Source: Lutjanus erythropterus (Eukaryota; Chordata; Actinopteri; Lutjaniformes; Lutjanidae). From it: a stretch of 64,000 bases of DNA. The stretch covers positions 3,510,630 to 3,574,629 of the forward strand of contig CM034607.1 in the NCBI GenBank assembly GCA_020091685.1, written 5' to 3'. A program made the translations under genes and the position numbers. Shown piece after piece: positions 55,095-58,300 of this stretch. Position 1 is the stretch's first letter. Every line of letters begins with the position of its first letter. The notes below the pieces were generated by a model that was not told the origin of the DNA, made no database searches, and was given only the letters and a program-made list of their open reading frames with translations.

Positions 55095-57430
55095 GGTTTT
55101 CTAAGTGCATGTTAATTTGAGGCAGTTTGATTAAACAACTTTAGTGGAGAATAGGCGCCATGTGAGCACAATATGAATCAGAAATAGTCGTAATACTAGA
55201 TTTTGACACGGGGGCTCGATGTTTGATGCGAGCGATTAGTAAGTGTTAAGTCACCACACTATCAGTTGACAATATGCTCTACTATATAGTAGTTTAATTT
55301 ACACATGAAGCAGCAGACTGATCTGACAAAGATGTGGCTTCTGAATAGCACTGCTGCTGTCACACAGGCATCTGTGCCAAGAAAGGGCTGAGAATGACCC
55401 TGATGGCACTTCATTAAAGTTGACAAGCACAACACGCGCTGACAAGGCTGTAGGTTTCATTTCAACTCTGGTGGGTGGGGGCTGGGGGAACATATCAAGT
55501 GAGGATCCTATCCAAGGAAATTCTGAGCATCGAACACTTTTAATACTATTTTTATGCACAAATTTGTGCTATTTTCTGCTTTATAAAAGAAAATATAATG
55601 GACTATACTGCAGTAAGGCTCTCAAGCAGAGGTTCTTCAAAATAAAAGCCTTCTGCTACTTTCATCTTTTTATTGAGGACACAAATGCACCTGGTTTAAA
55701 TAATGAGGGGGACATATCCCCTGAAACTCTGTCTGAAATCTACACCTATGATAGCTCTGACAGCTGATGGCCAGAAACATCAAATCAGAGCTGTTGGTCA
55801 CATTTTTTTATGTACATTTAGATAGGACTTTTAGATTTTTCTGGTGTGAGTTTAAGTGTCTCTTTCAATAAATCATGACCCCATTACTCATGATAATCCA
55901 CAGACCTTGATGTGAGCCATTTCACTTTCTAAAGTAGTATCAGTAGATTCTACTGCAGAAAGAAGGTAGTTCCTACATGAAACTGCTCACAACAAGGTCT
56001 GTGGATTATCTGGAGTAACTGAGTCATGATTTTAGCAGAGACATTTTTGAATTTATTTGTGCTTTGAGCACCACAAGCCAAATGTCATTTAGTCTCATTA
56101 TACTGGAGAGAAGGCAGACATCTCTGCAGCCGATATCTCCAAAACTCTGCAACCCACACCAAAAAAAAAAAAAAAAAAAAAAAATCTAGCTCAATAACTA
56201 GAACTATGGGCCAGGGGGGAAAAGAGTATTATTAAGTTTGGGTTTAACTGTCCCTTTAAAGTCTTATCAGATCCTTAAATGATGTATGCAGCCAGTAATT
56301 CCATGCGTTTGAACAGTGTTGTTTTCATGTGTGTAATGCTACCAGAATATGCATACAGTTGTTTAATACTTTATTCAACTATTACCTAAAAGTATTAAAG
56401 AATTTAAATGATATTTGTATGAACTAATGGCTTTCAGAGAGCTTGTGAATACTGTCTGAGCTTTGCTCTCTATCACCTCCAAACACAAAGTACAAGTTTG
56501 GACTCCCTAACTCACTGACGCATCCATCTCTAATATTTAAGCACCTCACATGTCATGAATGAGACCTGGGTGTTGTACTCACTCGTTCTCCAGCAGGGTC
56601 ATGCACACCACCTCTTTGACCCCCGGGTTGTTGGCCTTCTCGCAGGAGCAGCCCTGCAGACTCCAGGTGGCCAGCCGCACCACGGGCTTCCCGTCCCGCA
56701 GGCCGGGCGGAGGCTCCACGTTGGGCCGCACGGAGATGATCTGGGTCGGTCCTCCGGGCGGGAGGTCCAGGTCGTCGCTCATGAGGCTGAACGAGGTCGG
56801 GCTCGGATGGGACTTGGTGGTGCAGGTCAAGCCTCCGTTGGTGTTGGTGGAGGGCGCCCTGGAGCGCTCCACGAATACCTGGAAGCGGATCTTGTCCAGC
56901 AGGGAGCTGTTGATGTGGTGGACCCGCACCAGGTCCTCGATGCTCTTGAAAGGGCCGTGCTCGGCCCGGTACGCCACGATGTTCTTAGCGATCTTCTCCG
57001 TGATGCCGCGGATGCTCATGAGTTGCGCCGGGGTGGCGGTGTTAATGTTCATCCCGGTGCACGACTGGTGCTCCAGGTCTTTGCGCAAGGAAGACGGAGA
57101 GTGCTGAGACGAACTGGTCCTGCTGGACACGCAGATTTCCAGTTTGATCACCTCCAGTTTGGTGGCTCCAATCCCGCTCACCAGAGCCAGATCCTCCACC
57201 TTTTTGAACCCTCCGATGCAGTCCCGGTACTCCACGATGTTCTGCGCCACGGTGCGGTTCACTCCCGGCAGGGTCATGAGCTCCTCCTCGGTGGCGGTGT
57301 TGATGTTGAGCCGCTCCTGGTTCACCAGGATGTGGCCGAAGTTACACGCGGCGCTGAATTTGCGCTTCCCGCAGCTGAAGTCTGTGGGGTCCCGGGGGAT
57401 GGAGCGGTGGCAGCCCAGACTCCCACCCAT
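12777..57430 (-). CDS. eepd1: eepd1, whole coding span (7 coding exons, 556 aa)
   Basis: Joining 57430-56583, 30073-30022, 17923-17813, 17448-17314, 17013-16875, 14826-14632 and 12967-12777 gives 1671 nt with every junction in phase and GT-AG. The product resembles human EEPD1 end to end as I remember it, about 569 aa. Residues 2 and 7 (MGGSLGC) suit myristoylation and palmitoylation. Two helix-hairpin-helix units start LNINTATEEELMTLPGV (41-100) and MNINTATPAQLMSIRGI (127-188). The EEP domain runs from about 250 to 530. Vertebrate EEPD1 is reported as a plasma-membrane LXR target that supports ABCA1-dependent cholesterol efflux, and as a nuclease acting at stalled replication forks. Metal-site residues: Ser257 and Asp291 replace the family Asn and Glu, Gly440 replaces Asn in GDFN, while Asp438, Asp480, Asp520 and His521 are kept. 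Confidence 0.97.
13600..13780 (-). repeat. GGCC-stem/GAAA repeat end, hammerhead-core-like
   Basis: On the minus strand 13706-13683 reads CTGATCA, then AGGCC-AGAT-GGCC, then GAAA. Further 3' come AAGCTCATGAAATCATA and GTGCGACCATC clauses. This is the CTGATGA-stem-GAAA ending seen in many dispersed vertebrate repeats. It matches the layout of a hammerhead ribozyme core (CUGANGA, stem II, GAAA) except that the second core G is C. Class unassigned; Penelope-like retroelements are known to carry such motifs. It lies in eepd1 intron 6. Confidence 0.4.
13790..14590 (+). repeat. Degenerate ACTTGA-rich tandem array, part 1 (intron 6)
   Basis: About 0.8 kb of strongly diverged tandem units built from GACTTGACTTG, GACTTGTCTCAAATGACT and TGACTCAAGACTTGA, roughly 35-40 bp per unit with much length drift. 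The 7-mer TGACTCA recurs at 13852, 14112 and 14218. A second block with the same unit and orientation lies at 15725-16280. Exon 6 (14632-14826) sits between the blocks. Such arrays are widespread in percomorph introns. Confidence 0.85.
14632..14826 (-). CDS. eepd1: eepd1 coding exon 6
   Basis: Acceptor CTCTCTGTAG, donor TCTG|GTAAGT. It encodes Gly429 (split) to Gly494 (split): GEKELVVLGDFGSPPQS, then a DILRKEKL helix, FTNISTRSPQGTRC and LDNIWLSRSLKKIYSG. GDFG holds Asp438, the usual EEP metal/catalytic Asp, while the following family Asn is Gly440. Human EEPD1 also has GDFG there, as I recall. Asp480 of LDNIW matches the Asp283 position of APE1. Confidence 0.97.
15060..15724. other. Intron 5 interior, nothing recognised
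   Basis: AT-rich intronic DNA. A C-run and A/C stretch at 15120-15145 and otherwise unique-looking sequence. No RT or transposase clause found. Confidence 0.45.
15725..16280 (+). repeat. Degenerate ACTTGA-rich tandem array, part 2 (intron 5)
   Basis: Same unit and orientation as 13790-14590, with AAATGACTCAAGACTT at 15853-15868 and again near 15956. TGACTCA occurs at 15857 and 15959. Either one array was split by rearrangement around exon 6 or the unit was seeded twice; divergence is too high to tell by eye. Confidence 0.85.
16285..16865 (-). mobile_element. Truncated LINE reverse-transcriptase fragment, sense to eepd1, beside exon 5
   Basis: Minus-strand reading gives LPSRQNAVCVHSLT, then CGVPQGSCLGPLLYLI (16800-16753), which is RT block B. 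After a frame change come FADDTTVYAAGHSEAQIEEA (the catalytic ADD box, near 16711-16652) and LQLDLDKSTKHTS. Further pieces resemble KTKIMVLG, SWSPHIS and LQKAQNKADRIVLR, which normally follow in non-LTR RTs. At least one frameshift and several stops are present, and both 5' and 3' ends are lost. Homology begins only about 10-15 bases past the exon 5 donor at 16875/16874. The clade (L2, I or Rex1-like) is not settled. It is not expected to be active. Confidence 0.85.
16875..17013 (-). CDS. eepd1: eepd1 coding exon 5
   Basis: Acceptor TTTCCCCTTAG, donor AAAG|GTCAGT. It encodes residues 383-428 plus the first base of Gly429: VGSYELTMVNVHM, a variable acidic/Ser-rich loop, then LSPSIQETLK. Asn392-x-His394 is the EEP N-x-H strand. 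The frame stays open for 72 codons past the donor, into the adjoining LINE fragment. Confidence 0.96.
17314..17448 (-). CDS. eepd1: eepd1 coding exon 4
   Basis: Acceptor CTTTTCCCAG, donor TTTTCT|GTAAGT, phase 0 at both ends, 45 codons. It encodes GVSYSGFLWDSSSGIDLRD, then a variable NGNGN loop and LFLAHFS. GFLWD is the conserved EEP beta strand. Confidence 0.96.
17813..17923 (-). CDS. eepd1: eepd1 coding exon 3
   Basis: Acceptor ACTTGTGTTGCAG-type, donor AGCAAG|GTACGG, 37 codons in phase 0. It encodes FCVELNQGTLASVRKW, KWPRGLWKSVVSEKPTGHSSK. In human EEPD1 the matching stretch starts FCTELNQPTL. Confidence 0.96.
17924..19293. other. Intron 2, 5'-distal part, mostly unrecognised
   Basis: AT-rich intronic sequence. 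Only the right-end fragment of a MITE at 19150-19250 and a CA tract follow; the remainder is unique-looking. Confidence 0.45.
19150..19250 (+). mobile_element. End fragment of GGGCTGCAAC-family MITE
   Basis: GATTAACTGATTAATCATGG, then GCAGATTAATCGATGG and GTTGCAGCTCTAATGG: the TAATCGAT-rich terminus of the family seen at 45651-46636. Confidence 0.5.
19294..19354. repeat. (CA)n microsatellite
   Basis: About 30 uninterrupted AC units. Confidence 0.97.
19355..21416. other. Intron 2 interior, nothing firm
   Basis: No gene. A 14-A run lies near 19534. The segment 20975-21060 (TTTGGAGGCCCCTGTGGAC, AAAAGTGGTAGTGTTTCC) is a short clause common in teleost intergenic DNA. The rest looks unique. Confidence 0.4.
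21417..22105. mobile_element. Fold-back MITE, TTAAAGGGATAGTTC family (copy 1)
   Basis: Left end TTAAAGGGGTAGTTTGGA, then GAGGTACTTATCCATAGTCAG. The interior folds on itself: CCACCAAACTCCTTTG and TCTGCCTCACAGAACAC on one arm, TTCTGTGAGGTAAAATGA and GGAGTCTGGTGGCTTTGG on the other. It is the same element as 32403-33072 and 51370-52079. The right terminus has decayed. Confidence 0.8.
22106..23267. other. Intron 2 interior, unclassified
   Basis: No gene. 22740-23105 has higher GC and ordered clauses such as GGCCCTGGCCCAGAGCCC, and could be a diverged repeat or conserved intronic sequence. I cannot decide. Confidence 0.35.
23268..23645. mobile_element. MITE, AAAGGGATAGCTCACCCC family (copy 1)
   Basis: Left end AAAGGGATAGCTCACCCC. 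Interior clauses TCCTACATGAAACTG, CACAACAAGG, TGGAAAGAAGGCAGACATC and TCTCTACAGCTGATA are shared in order with 55846-56262. The right end is missing here, while the other copy keeps CTGTCCCTTTAA. Confidence 0.7.
23646..25424. other. Intron 2 interior, nothing recognised
   Basis: No gene or clear repeat. Small frames are chance. Confidence 0.4.
25425..26545 (-). mobile_element. 5'-truncated Rex3-type LINE (RTE clade)
   Basis: Minus-strand translation gives pieces in the Rex3 order: SWPGISGPALHPG and VFCGELTTVF (decayed GFRPG...DLEKAFDRV region), an ASSDHDLQHALGRFSAECE-like stretch, VSTSKSEA, LPQVKESKFLGIFF (26041-26000) and the Rex3 3' part with RRKEL-type remains. The plus-strand text also shows the characteristic 3' end: CCATCCATTTTCTTC, GGGGTGGGTTGCAGTGGCAG and GGATCCCGAGGCATC. 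Several frameshifts and stops are present, and the endonuclease half and start of RT are absent. Dead copy in intron 2, sense to eepd1. Confidence 0.88.
26575..26765 (-). repeat. Dispersed repeat family R1, inverted copy
   Basis: In reverse complement it reads CATTTCACAGC, AAAGTGTCTCAGAGTTCTC, TTAATGTTAATCAAAG, CATAATTCTTATTTAGC and ATGTTATGGTTGAGACAC, the same text as 28465-28800 and 35024-35370 but on the other strand. Confidence 0.8.
26766..28336. other. Intron 2 interior, nothing recognised
   Basis: No gene. A short TAGTTAGT/TAGCTAAC palindromic stretch lies at 28035-28070. Otherwise unassigned. Confidence 0.4.
28337..29015. mobile_element. Long-TIR MITE containing repeat family R1
   Basis: Inverted arms of about 80 bp at 28337-28428 and 28922-29015: left TTTTTGGTGAAAATTTAG, TTTAAGGATTT and GAAATGTTTTGGTTTGC; right GCAAACCAAAACATTT, AAATCCTTAAAGGAT and AAATTTTCACCAAAAAA. 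Between them is the R1 text: CATTTCACAGCATAGG, AAGTGTCTCAGAATTCTC, GACATGTTATGGTTGAGAC, TTAAACCAGGAAGTGAGACA and GGGGTCCTTAGGGTAC. The element has no frame. Other R1 copies (26575, 35024, 39483) lack these arms in full. Confidence 0.7.
29016..29595. other. Intron 2, nothing recognised
   Basis: No gene. Unique-looking sequence up to the CA tract. Confidence 0.4.
29596..29643. repeat. (CA)n microsatellite
   Basis: About 24 perfect AC units, 380 bases from eepd1 exon 2. GGTCCCCACAA clauses follow at 29725-29760. Confidence 0.97.
30022..30073 (-). CDS. eepd1: eepd1 coding exon 2 (52 nt)
   Basis: Acceptor TTCTGTTTGCAG, donor GATAAG|GTAAAG. It completes Asp283 from the GA of exon 1 and encodes IKLLAVQDLLDREALDK (284-300). 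The VQD contains Asp291, where the EEP family normally has a metal-binding Glu (VQE). Human EEPD1 reads KLLAVQELLDREAL, as I recall. This small exon is too short to stand out as an open frame and was placed by homology, phase and splice sites. Confidence 0.95.
30074..31392. other. Intron 1, 3' part, nothing firm
   Basis: A C-run lies near 30470. GAGTTTGAGACCCCTGAG at 31012-31029 resembles a worn hAT-type end. No gene. Confidence 0.4.
31393..31480. mobile_element. Short fragment of fold-back MITE family
   Basis: CAATGGGAAACAGCTGTTTT, ATAAGCCAAATATCGCTCC and CAACCAAACTCCTCTGG match one arm of the 32403-33072 element. Confidence 0.6.
31481..32402. other. Intron 1, nothing recognised
   Basis: AT-rich with T- and A-runs around 31720-31940. 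No gene. Confidence 0.4.
32403..33072. mobile_element. Complete fold-back MITE, TTAAAGGGATAGTTC family (copy 2)
   Basis: 670 bp. Terminal inverted repeats TTAAAGGAATAGTTCAGA (32403-32420) and TCTGAACTATCCCTTTAA (33055-33072), 17 of 18 matching. The interior folds along its whole length. The hairpin centre near 32795 has AGTTTGTTTGTG (32757-32768) facing CACAAACAAACT, and GACTTTGGTG facing CACCAAAGTC. No coding frame. It is the best-preserved of three larger copies in the window, so it defines the family ends. Confidence 0.9.
33358..33573. mobile_element. Short MITE, GCTGCACAA family
   Basis: It starts as a worn GGATGAACAGTTTTG and ends TTTTGTGCAGCTCTAATGG, terminal inverted repeats of the GGGCTGCACAA type. 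The interior has TATCTAATTGAGATTATT and a 16-A run near 33527. Confidence 0.6.
33574..35023. other. Intron 1, single-copy; candidate regulatory stretch 33780-34560
   Basis: No repeat clause found between about 33780 and 34560. Composition is mixed with a (CTG)5 at 34437-34452. There is no coding frame with splice sites. It may be conserved intronic sequence; nothing in the single sequence proves function. Confidence 0.35.
35024..35370 (+). repeat. Dispersed repeat family R1, copy
   Basis: CATTTCACAGCATAGTTGTGG, AAAGTGTCTCAGAGTTCTC, GACATGTTTTGGTTGAG, TTAAACCAGGAATTGAGAC and CCTTAGGGTATAG run in the same order as inside 28337-29015. It is preceded by a 17-T run (35009-35025). Confidence 0.8.
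35371..36714. other. Intron 1, nothing recognised
   Basis: No gene. 36625-36700 has GCCAATGAATTTAATTGTCAA, then TTCATTGG, an AT-rich inverted repeat that may be the edge of the hAT remnant that follows. Confidence 0.35.
36715..36900 (+). pseudogene. BED zinc-finger fragment of a hAT transposase
   Basis: One plus frame reads LRGAKKRITCKICKANLAYH, EGTLVMHR. C-x-x-C followed by about 15 residues and H is the BED finger of hAT transposases (typical text CKICKAELAYHGSTxAMxxH). The frame then runs into unrelated sequence and stops. No further transposase domains are found downstream. Dead fragment in intron 1. Confidence 0.6.
36960..37309. other. Intron 1, nothing recognised
   Basis: No gene or repeat end recognised. 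Confidence 0.4.
37310..37480 (-). repeat. Dispersed MITE-like repeat (ACACTGTAAAA family), inverted copy
   Basis: Ends TTTCTTTTTAACAGTGTAA and contains GCTCAAAATTCAAAAATC and GAGTTGTCCCAACT. It pairs with 6080-6290 in opposite orientation. Confidence 0.5.
37481..38124. other. Intron 1, unclassified
   Basis: GC is higher at 37700-38060. Frames on both strands are short and lack protein-like features. No repeat family recognised. Confidence 0.35.
38125..38927. mobile_element. TIR element filled by GGTTCT/AGAACC minisatellite
   Basis: Ends: ACACTCTTAGAAAAAAGAG at the left and TTATTTCTAAGAGAGTGT at the right, forming imperfect terminal inverted repeats. The interior is a degenerate tandem of about 55-65 bp units built on GGTTCTCGGTAGAACCCC, CTAGATGAAACCCTTGGAA and TATAAAA. 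Each unit holds a GGTTCT...AGAACC palindrome. Sister arrays lie at 47030-47935 and, more diverged, at 60715-60960 and 61826-62060. Short peptides from its frames are repeat translation, not genes. Confidence 0.75.
38928..39482. other. Intron 1, nothing recognised
   Basis: Unique-looking. No gene. Confidence 0.4.
39483..39645 (+). repeat. Dispersed repeat family R1, partial copy
   Basis: GAAAGTTTACCAGCG, CAACCAGCAAGTGAGACA and GGGGTCCTGAGGGTATAGC: the 3' half of R1 only. Confidence 0.7.
39648..39930 (+). mobile_element. GGGCTGCAAC-family MITE copy
   Basis: CTAGGGCTATTTTCATAG, then ATTGATTAATAGTTG, CAAATGTCTTGTTTTGTCC, AGAGAGGAGTAAAGAAAGC and CAAACTGATTAATCTTAGC. A near-complete but internally shortened copy. 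Confidence 0.7.
39931..41070. other. Intron 1, single-copy; candidate regulatory stretch 40260-40680
   Basis: GC is raised at 40330-40670 and no repeat clause is present. TGGAAATTTCCA at 40504-40515 is a 12-bp perfect palindrome resembling an NF-kappaB-type site. No splice-bounded frame with protein character. Regulatory function is only a suggestion. Confidence 0.35.
41071..42370 (+). repeat. Older dispersed repeat R2, split by a hAT element
   Basis: GGGGCTGATTATTG, TTTAAAAAATTATGATACCAG and ACCAGTAC precede the hAT insertion at 41132. After it come GTAATATGATACCAATAG, ACTTCATTTAATACCTTTTT, then AAAACCATGCAAATAGTC and TTTTGTAGATCTGG. The same order occurs unbroken at 53219-53410. Confidence 0.65.
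41132..41976 (+). mobile_element. hAT-type MITE (CAGGGGTCTGCAAC family), inserted in R2
   Basis: 845 bp. Left end CAGGGGTCTACAACCTGCG, right end GCAAAGTTTGCTGACCTCTG. The 8 bases after it are CTTTAAAG (41977-41984). The 8 before it, GCTTCAAG, are a worn form of the same. The unoccupied R2 copy at 53263-53270 reads CTTTAAAG, confirming an 8-bp hAT-type target. No transposase. A stretch of another MITE (CTAGGACTGCAATTTC onward, about 41600-41840) is nested inside, making three layers. Confidence 0.8.
42371..43586. other. Intron 1, single-copy; candidate regulatory stretch 43270-43560
   Basis: No repeat clause from about 42650 to 43580. 43330-43480 holds TAATTA (43371-43376), an E-box CAGCTG (43395-43400), CAGCTG near 43330 and CATAATTGG, a mixture often seen in developmental enhancers. 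Function is not shown. Confidence 0.35.
43587..44943. mobile_element. TIR element with TCTTGT-rich pyrimidine array
   Basis: Ends GCAGAGGTGGCAGAAGT (43587-43603) and ACTTTCCACCTCTGC (44929-44943) are inverted repeats. Just inside them lie AAGTAC/TACTT-rich arms. The core, 43790-44690, is a degenerate tandem of TGTCTTGTTATGTCTTTTAC, CATCTTGTT and TTGTTTTCATCTC on the plus strand, so this strand is almost free of G/A runs. Long hydrophobic frames here (FCLVTSFTLLF type) simply translate the repeat. Non-autonomous element of unassigned class. Confidence 0.8.
44944..45650. other. Intron 1, nothing recognised
   Basis: No gene or repeat end recognised. Confidence 0.4.
45849..46519 (+). mobile_element. 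AACACTTTACAATAAGG-family MITE, nested
   Basis: Left AAACACTTTACAATAAGGG, right CCTTATTGTAAAGTGTT: long terminal inverted repeats of a very common teleost MITE. It is flanked by AGAGTATTTGG (45838-45848) and AAAGTATTTGG (46520-46530), 10 of 11 alike, read as the target duplication. The arms are rich in TTAACATTA/TAATGAAC. Confidence 0.88.
45893..46190 (+). mobile_element. Third-level insertion inside the nested MITE (class unknown)
   Basis: TTATGGTTTGGAAATTTTG to about GGATGGATTTTTGG differs in composition (C/T-rich, CTTCCTGTC, CCCGCCCTTTGTGATCAC, TCACCTGTGTCTTG, GTATTTAATCCTGTG) from the AT-rich MITE arms on both sides. This text is a familiar dispersed teleost sequence, but I cannot name its class. 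Ends are approximate. Confidence 0.5.
46640..47029. other. Intron 1, nothing recognised
   Basis: No gene or repeat end recognised. Confidence 0.4.
47030..47935. repeat. GGTTCT/AGAACC minisatellite, second array
   Basis: The clause ATAAAAC recurs at 47245, 47302, 47358, 47416, 47471 and 47526, giving a period of 55-58 bp. The unit is GGTTCTCAGTAGAACCCCCT, then TGTGTTCTAGATAAAACCC, TTGGAATATAAAA. Outer sequence (TTTCATCCAAAGAGCC; GTTTCTCAGAGTGCA) matches the ends of 38125-38927, so it is the same element family with weaker termini. Confidence 0.85.
47936..49204. other. Intron 1, largest single-copy stretch; candidate regulatory region 48020-48760
   Basis: GC-richer, with no repeat clause. It includes GGCCCGGGAGGCTGCGGC (48096-48115 region), GGAGATTTATAAGAGGG and GGCTTAATAAACACGGATG. 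No frame shows protein character with splice sites. It is the best candidate in the window for conserved intronic sequence, judged only by being repeat-free and balanced in composition. Confidence 0.4.
49205..49800. mobile_element. TIR MITE, CAGTAGAGGTGCAACGGATC family
   Basis: 596 bp. Left CAGTAGAGGTGCAACGGATC, right GGTCCGTTTCACCCCTACTG; reverse-complementing the right end gives CAGTAGGGGTGAAACGGACC, a clear inverted pair. Inner arms also pair (GATCGCAGTT; AATGATCCGATCGTGAC). 49560-49620 is ATT/AAT-rich. No frame. Confidence 0.8.
49801..51369. other. Intron 1, mostly unclassified
   Basis: Apart from the repeat at 50020-50260 I recognise nothing. No gene. Confidence 0.35.
50020..50260 (+). 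repeat. Unnamed dispersed repeat R3, copy 1
   Basis: GGACTTGTCTGTATTGGCCAC, ACAAGCCATAGAAGACATC, TGTGCATGTGTGGAACGCATC, TTCCAAGCAGACTCCA and TTTGGGAGTATATTCAGGCG correspond in order to 61250-61460. Class unknown. Confidence 0.6.
51370..52079. mobile_element. Fold-back MITE, TTAAAGGGATAGTTC family (copy 3)
   Basis: GACAGGGTCAGCAGCAAAATG, GGTAACAGCTGTTATATAAGC, CCAGACTCCATTTGC, then the opposite arm GCCAAAGGAGTCAGGTGG, and the right terminus TCTGAAATATCCCTTTAA (52062-52079). The left terminus is missing or worn. Confidence 0.8.
52080..53218. other. Intron 1, nothing recognised
   Basis: No gene. 52370-52680 and 52850-53160 carry short frames without family resemblance. Confidence 0.35.
53219..53410 (+). 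repeat. Dispersed repeat R2, uninterrupted copy
   Basis: TTAGGGCTGGGCATCATTT, AAAAATGATGATACCAG, TATCAGTACCTTTAAAGTG, ATACCAATGGAGGACTTC, then AAAACCATATAAATAGTC. This copy keeps the CTTTAAAG site (53263-53270) that is occupied by a hAT element in the 41 kb copy. Confidence 0.7.
53411..54084. other. Intron 1, nothing recognised
   Basis: A plus-strand frame ending TEEPETQKSDDEKQS...NGSRS stops near 53944. It has no splice partner or family match and is not called. Confidence 0.35.
54085..54566. repeat. CCGATAT-type dispersed repeat
   Basis: Starts GACTGATATATTGGTTGACC and AATATATCGGGCCGATATT, ends AGTATTGGCCCCCAAAATC, TAATATTAGTTGGGCCCTA. The GGCCGATAT palindromes and this end pair are typical of a widespread teleost non-autonomous repeat. 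Confidence 0.6.
54567..55031. other. Intron 1, partly repeat-like
   Basis: 54585-54640 (GGCCACCAAAAATG, GGCCACCAAATTTGGGGGCC) is a short dispersed clause. The remainder is AT-rich and unassigned. Confidence 0.4.
55032..55092. repeat. (CA)n microsatellite
   Basis: About 30 perfect AC units. Confidence 0.97.
55093..55845. other. Intron 1, nothing recognised
   Basis: No gene or named repeat. Confidence 0.4.
55846..56262. mobile_element. MITE, AAAGGGATAGCTCACCCC family (copy 2)
   Basis: Shares TCCTACATGAAACTG, CTCACAACAAGGTCTG, GAGAGAAGGCAGACATCTC and TGCAGCCGATATC with 23268-23645. It ends AACTGTCCCTTTAA (56246-56259). A 24-A run interrupts it at 56161-56184. It lies about 320 bases from coding exon 1. 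Confidence 0.7.
56263..56582. other. Intron 1, 5' end
   Basis: The donor is ACGA|GTGAGTAC at 56582. No repeat or gene in this stretch. Confidence 0.6.
56583..57430 (-). CDS. eepd1: eepd1 coding exon 1 (start, two HhH units, start of EEP domain)
   Basis: The ATG at 57430 has G at -3 and G at +4, a good Kozak context, and gives the expected MGGSLGCHRSIPRD start. Residues 1-282 plus the first two bases of Asp283. Two helix-hairpin-helix repeats share the clause NINTAT (42-47 and 128-133) and hairpins LPGV and IRGI. A Ser/Pro-rich linker (190-240) follows, then LPPGGPTQIISVRPNVEPPP and the first EEP strand VVRLATWSLQGCSCEKANN. Ser257 lies where EEP nucleases have a metal-binding Asn (TWN). The open frame runs on only to a TGA at the splice donor. 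Confidence 0.98.
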
Positions 57431-57520
57431 AGCTCCGGCACCGGCTCCGGGGCACCGGGGCGACGATCAGCGCGGCGGCGGGGATCAGACAGCACACTGC
57501 GGGCCACGGCAGAGAGACGA
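56620..57520. promoter_or_regulatory. CpG-rich block over exon 1
   Basis: CG dinucleotides are frequent (GGCCGGGCGGAGG, GGCGACGATCAGCGCGGCGGCGG) in an otherwise CpG-poor window. It covers the first coding exon and its immediate 5' side, as many vertebrate promoter-proximal CpG islands do. Part of the richness is codon use. Confidence 0.6.
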
Positions 57521-57524
57521 GAGG
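57431..57524 (-). other. eepd1: eepd1 5' UTR, probable part of exon with start codon
   Basis: Upstream of the ATG the minus strand reads GGTTGTGTTTCAG|CCTCTCG at 57525/57524, a strong pyrimidine-backed acceptor. An upstream non-coding exon is therefore likely, making eight exons in all. That exon and the promoter are not identified. Confidence 0.5.
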
Positions 57525-58277
57525 CTGAAACACAACCAGAGAGCTGACACTCACACACATTTACACACCCGTACACACAGACATCCACACACTGCTTCAT
57601 TTAAAATAATATGAGACATACGCACCACAGCAGCTGTCCTCAGTCCTGCCTACATGCTGCAGGTATCCGTCTCACTGCAGCCTGTCTGTCTCTGTGTGTC
57701 TATGCGTGTCCTCTGTATGGAGATCAGATCTGGATATTCAGGCTCCTGTGTAAACTTTGCCCTCCAACACTGTGTGTCGCGGTGTGACTGTCCACAGGTC
57801 GCCTCCACCTCCACACACTCATCTGACAGAGAGACTCGGAGCTCACATCAATACAAACCATCCTCCCAGCGTGAGTCAAGTCACACGGGGTCACACACAC
57901 ACATACCGGAACACTGAATATTTGTCTTCAAAATAAAAGCAGAGGAAGGAAAAGCATGTGTGCCAGTTTGTTGTGCCAGTGTAGACAAATAATTAAAAAA
58001 AACAAAACATCCAGAGAGCTCTTTGAAAGGTGTGGAATAAAACTTCCAAGTTCCCCCACAATTTTGTTTTTGTAAAACAACCATTTAAAACATTTGATGA
58101 GTCCAAAATGAATGTTTCATCTCTGTGTGAGATGTCTGATGTTTGGTTCCACCAAGGCTATAGAGCCAATAGTATAGAGTGCTGCAGGGATGAGGCATGA
58201 CCAACCTGGAAGATAGAACATCCTGGTTCTCTACACAGAAAGCTGATGATATTTTTTCATTGCATTTTAGTGAGTGC
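57525..58277. other. 5' flank of eepd1, possible upstream exon or promoter
   Basis: GC is moderate up to about 57900, then AT-rich. No TATA box or known promoter motif stands out. A GTAAGTAT donor-like site on the minus strand lies just beyond, near 58328-58335, but no exon can be proven. Confidence 0.35.
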
Positions 58278-58300
58278 AAAAAAAAAAAAAAAAAAAAAAA
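58278..58300. repeat. (A)23 homopolymer
   Basis: A run of 23 A. No retroposed sequence is recognised before it. Confidence 0.9.

Noticed and set aside
56555-57547. 330-codon open frame on the plus strand opposite eepd1 exon 1
   Set aside because: It is antisense to a well-supported coding exon in GC-rich DNA, where stop codons are rare. Its composition (His/Arg/Gly-rich) has no domain, and it overlaps the exon almost exactly.
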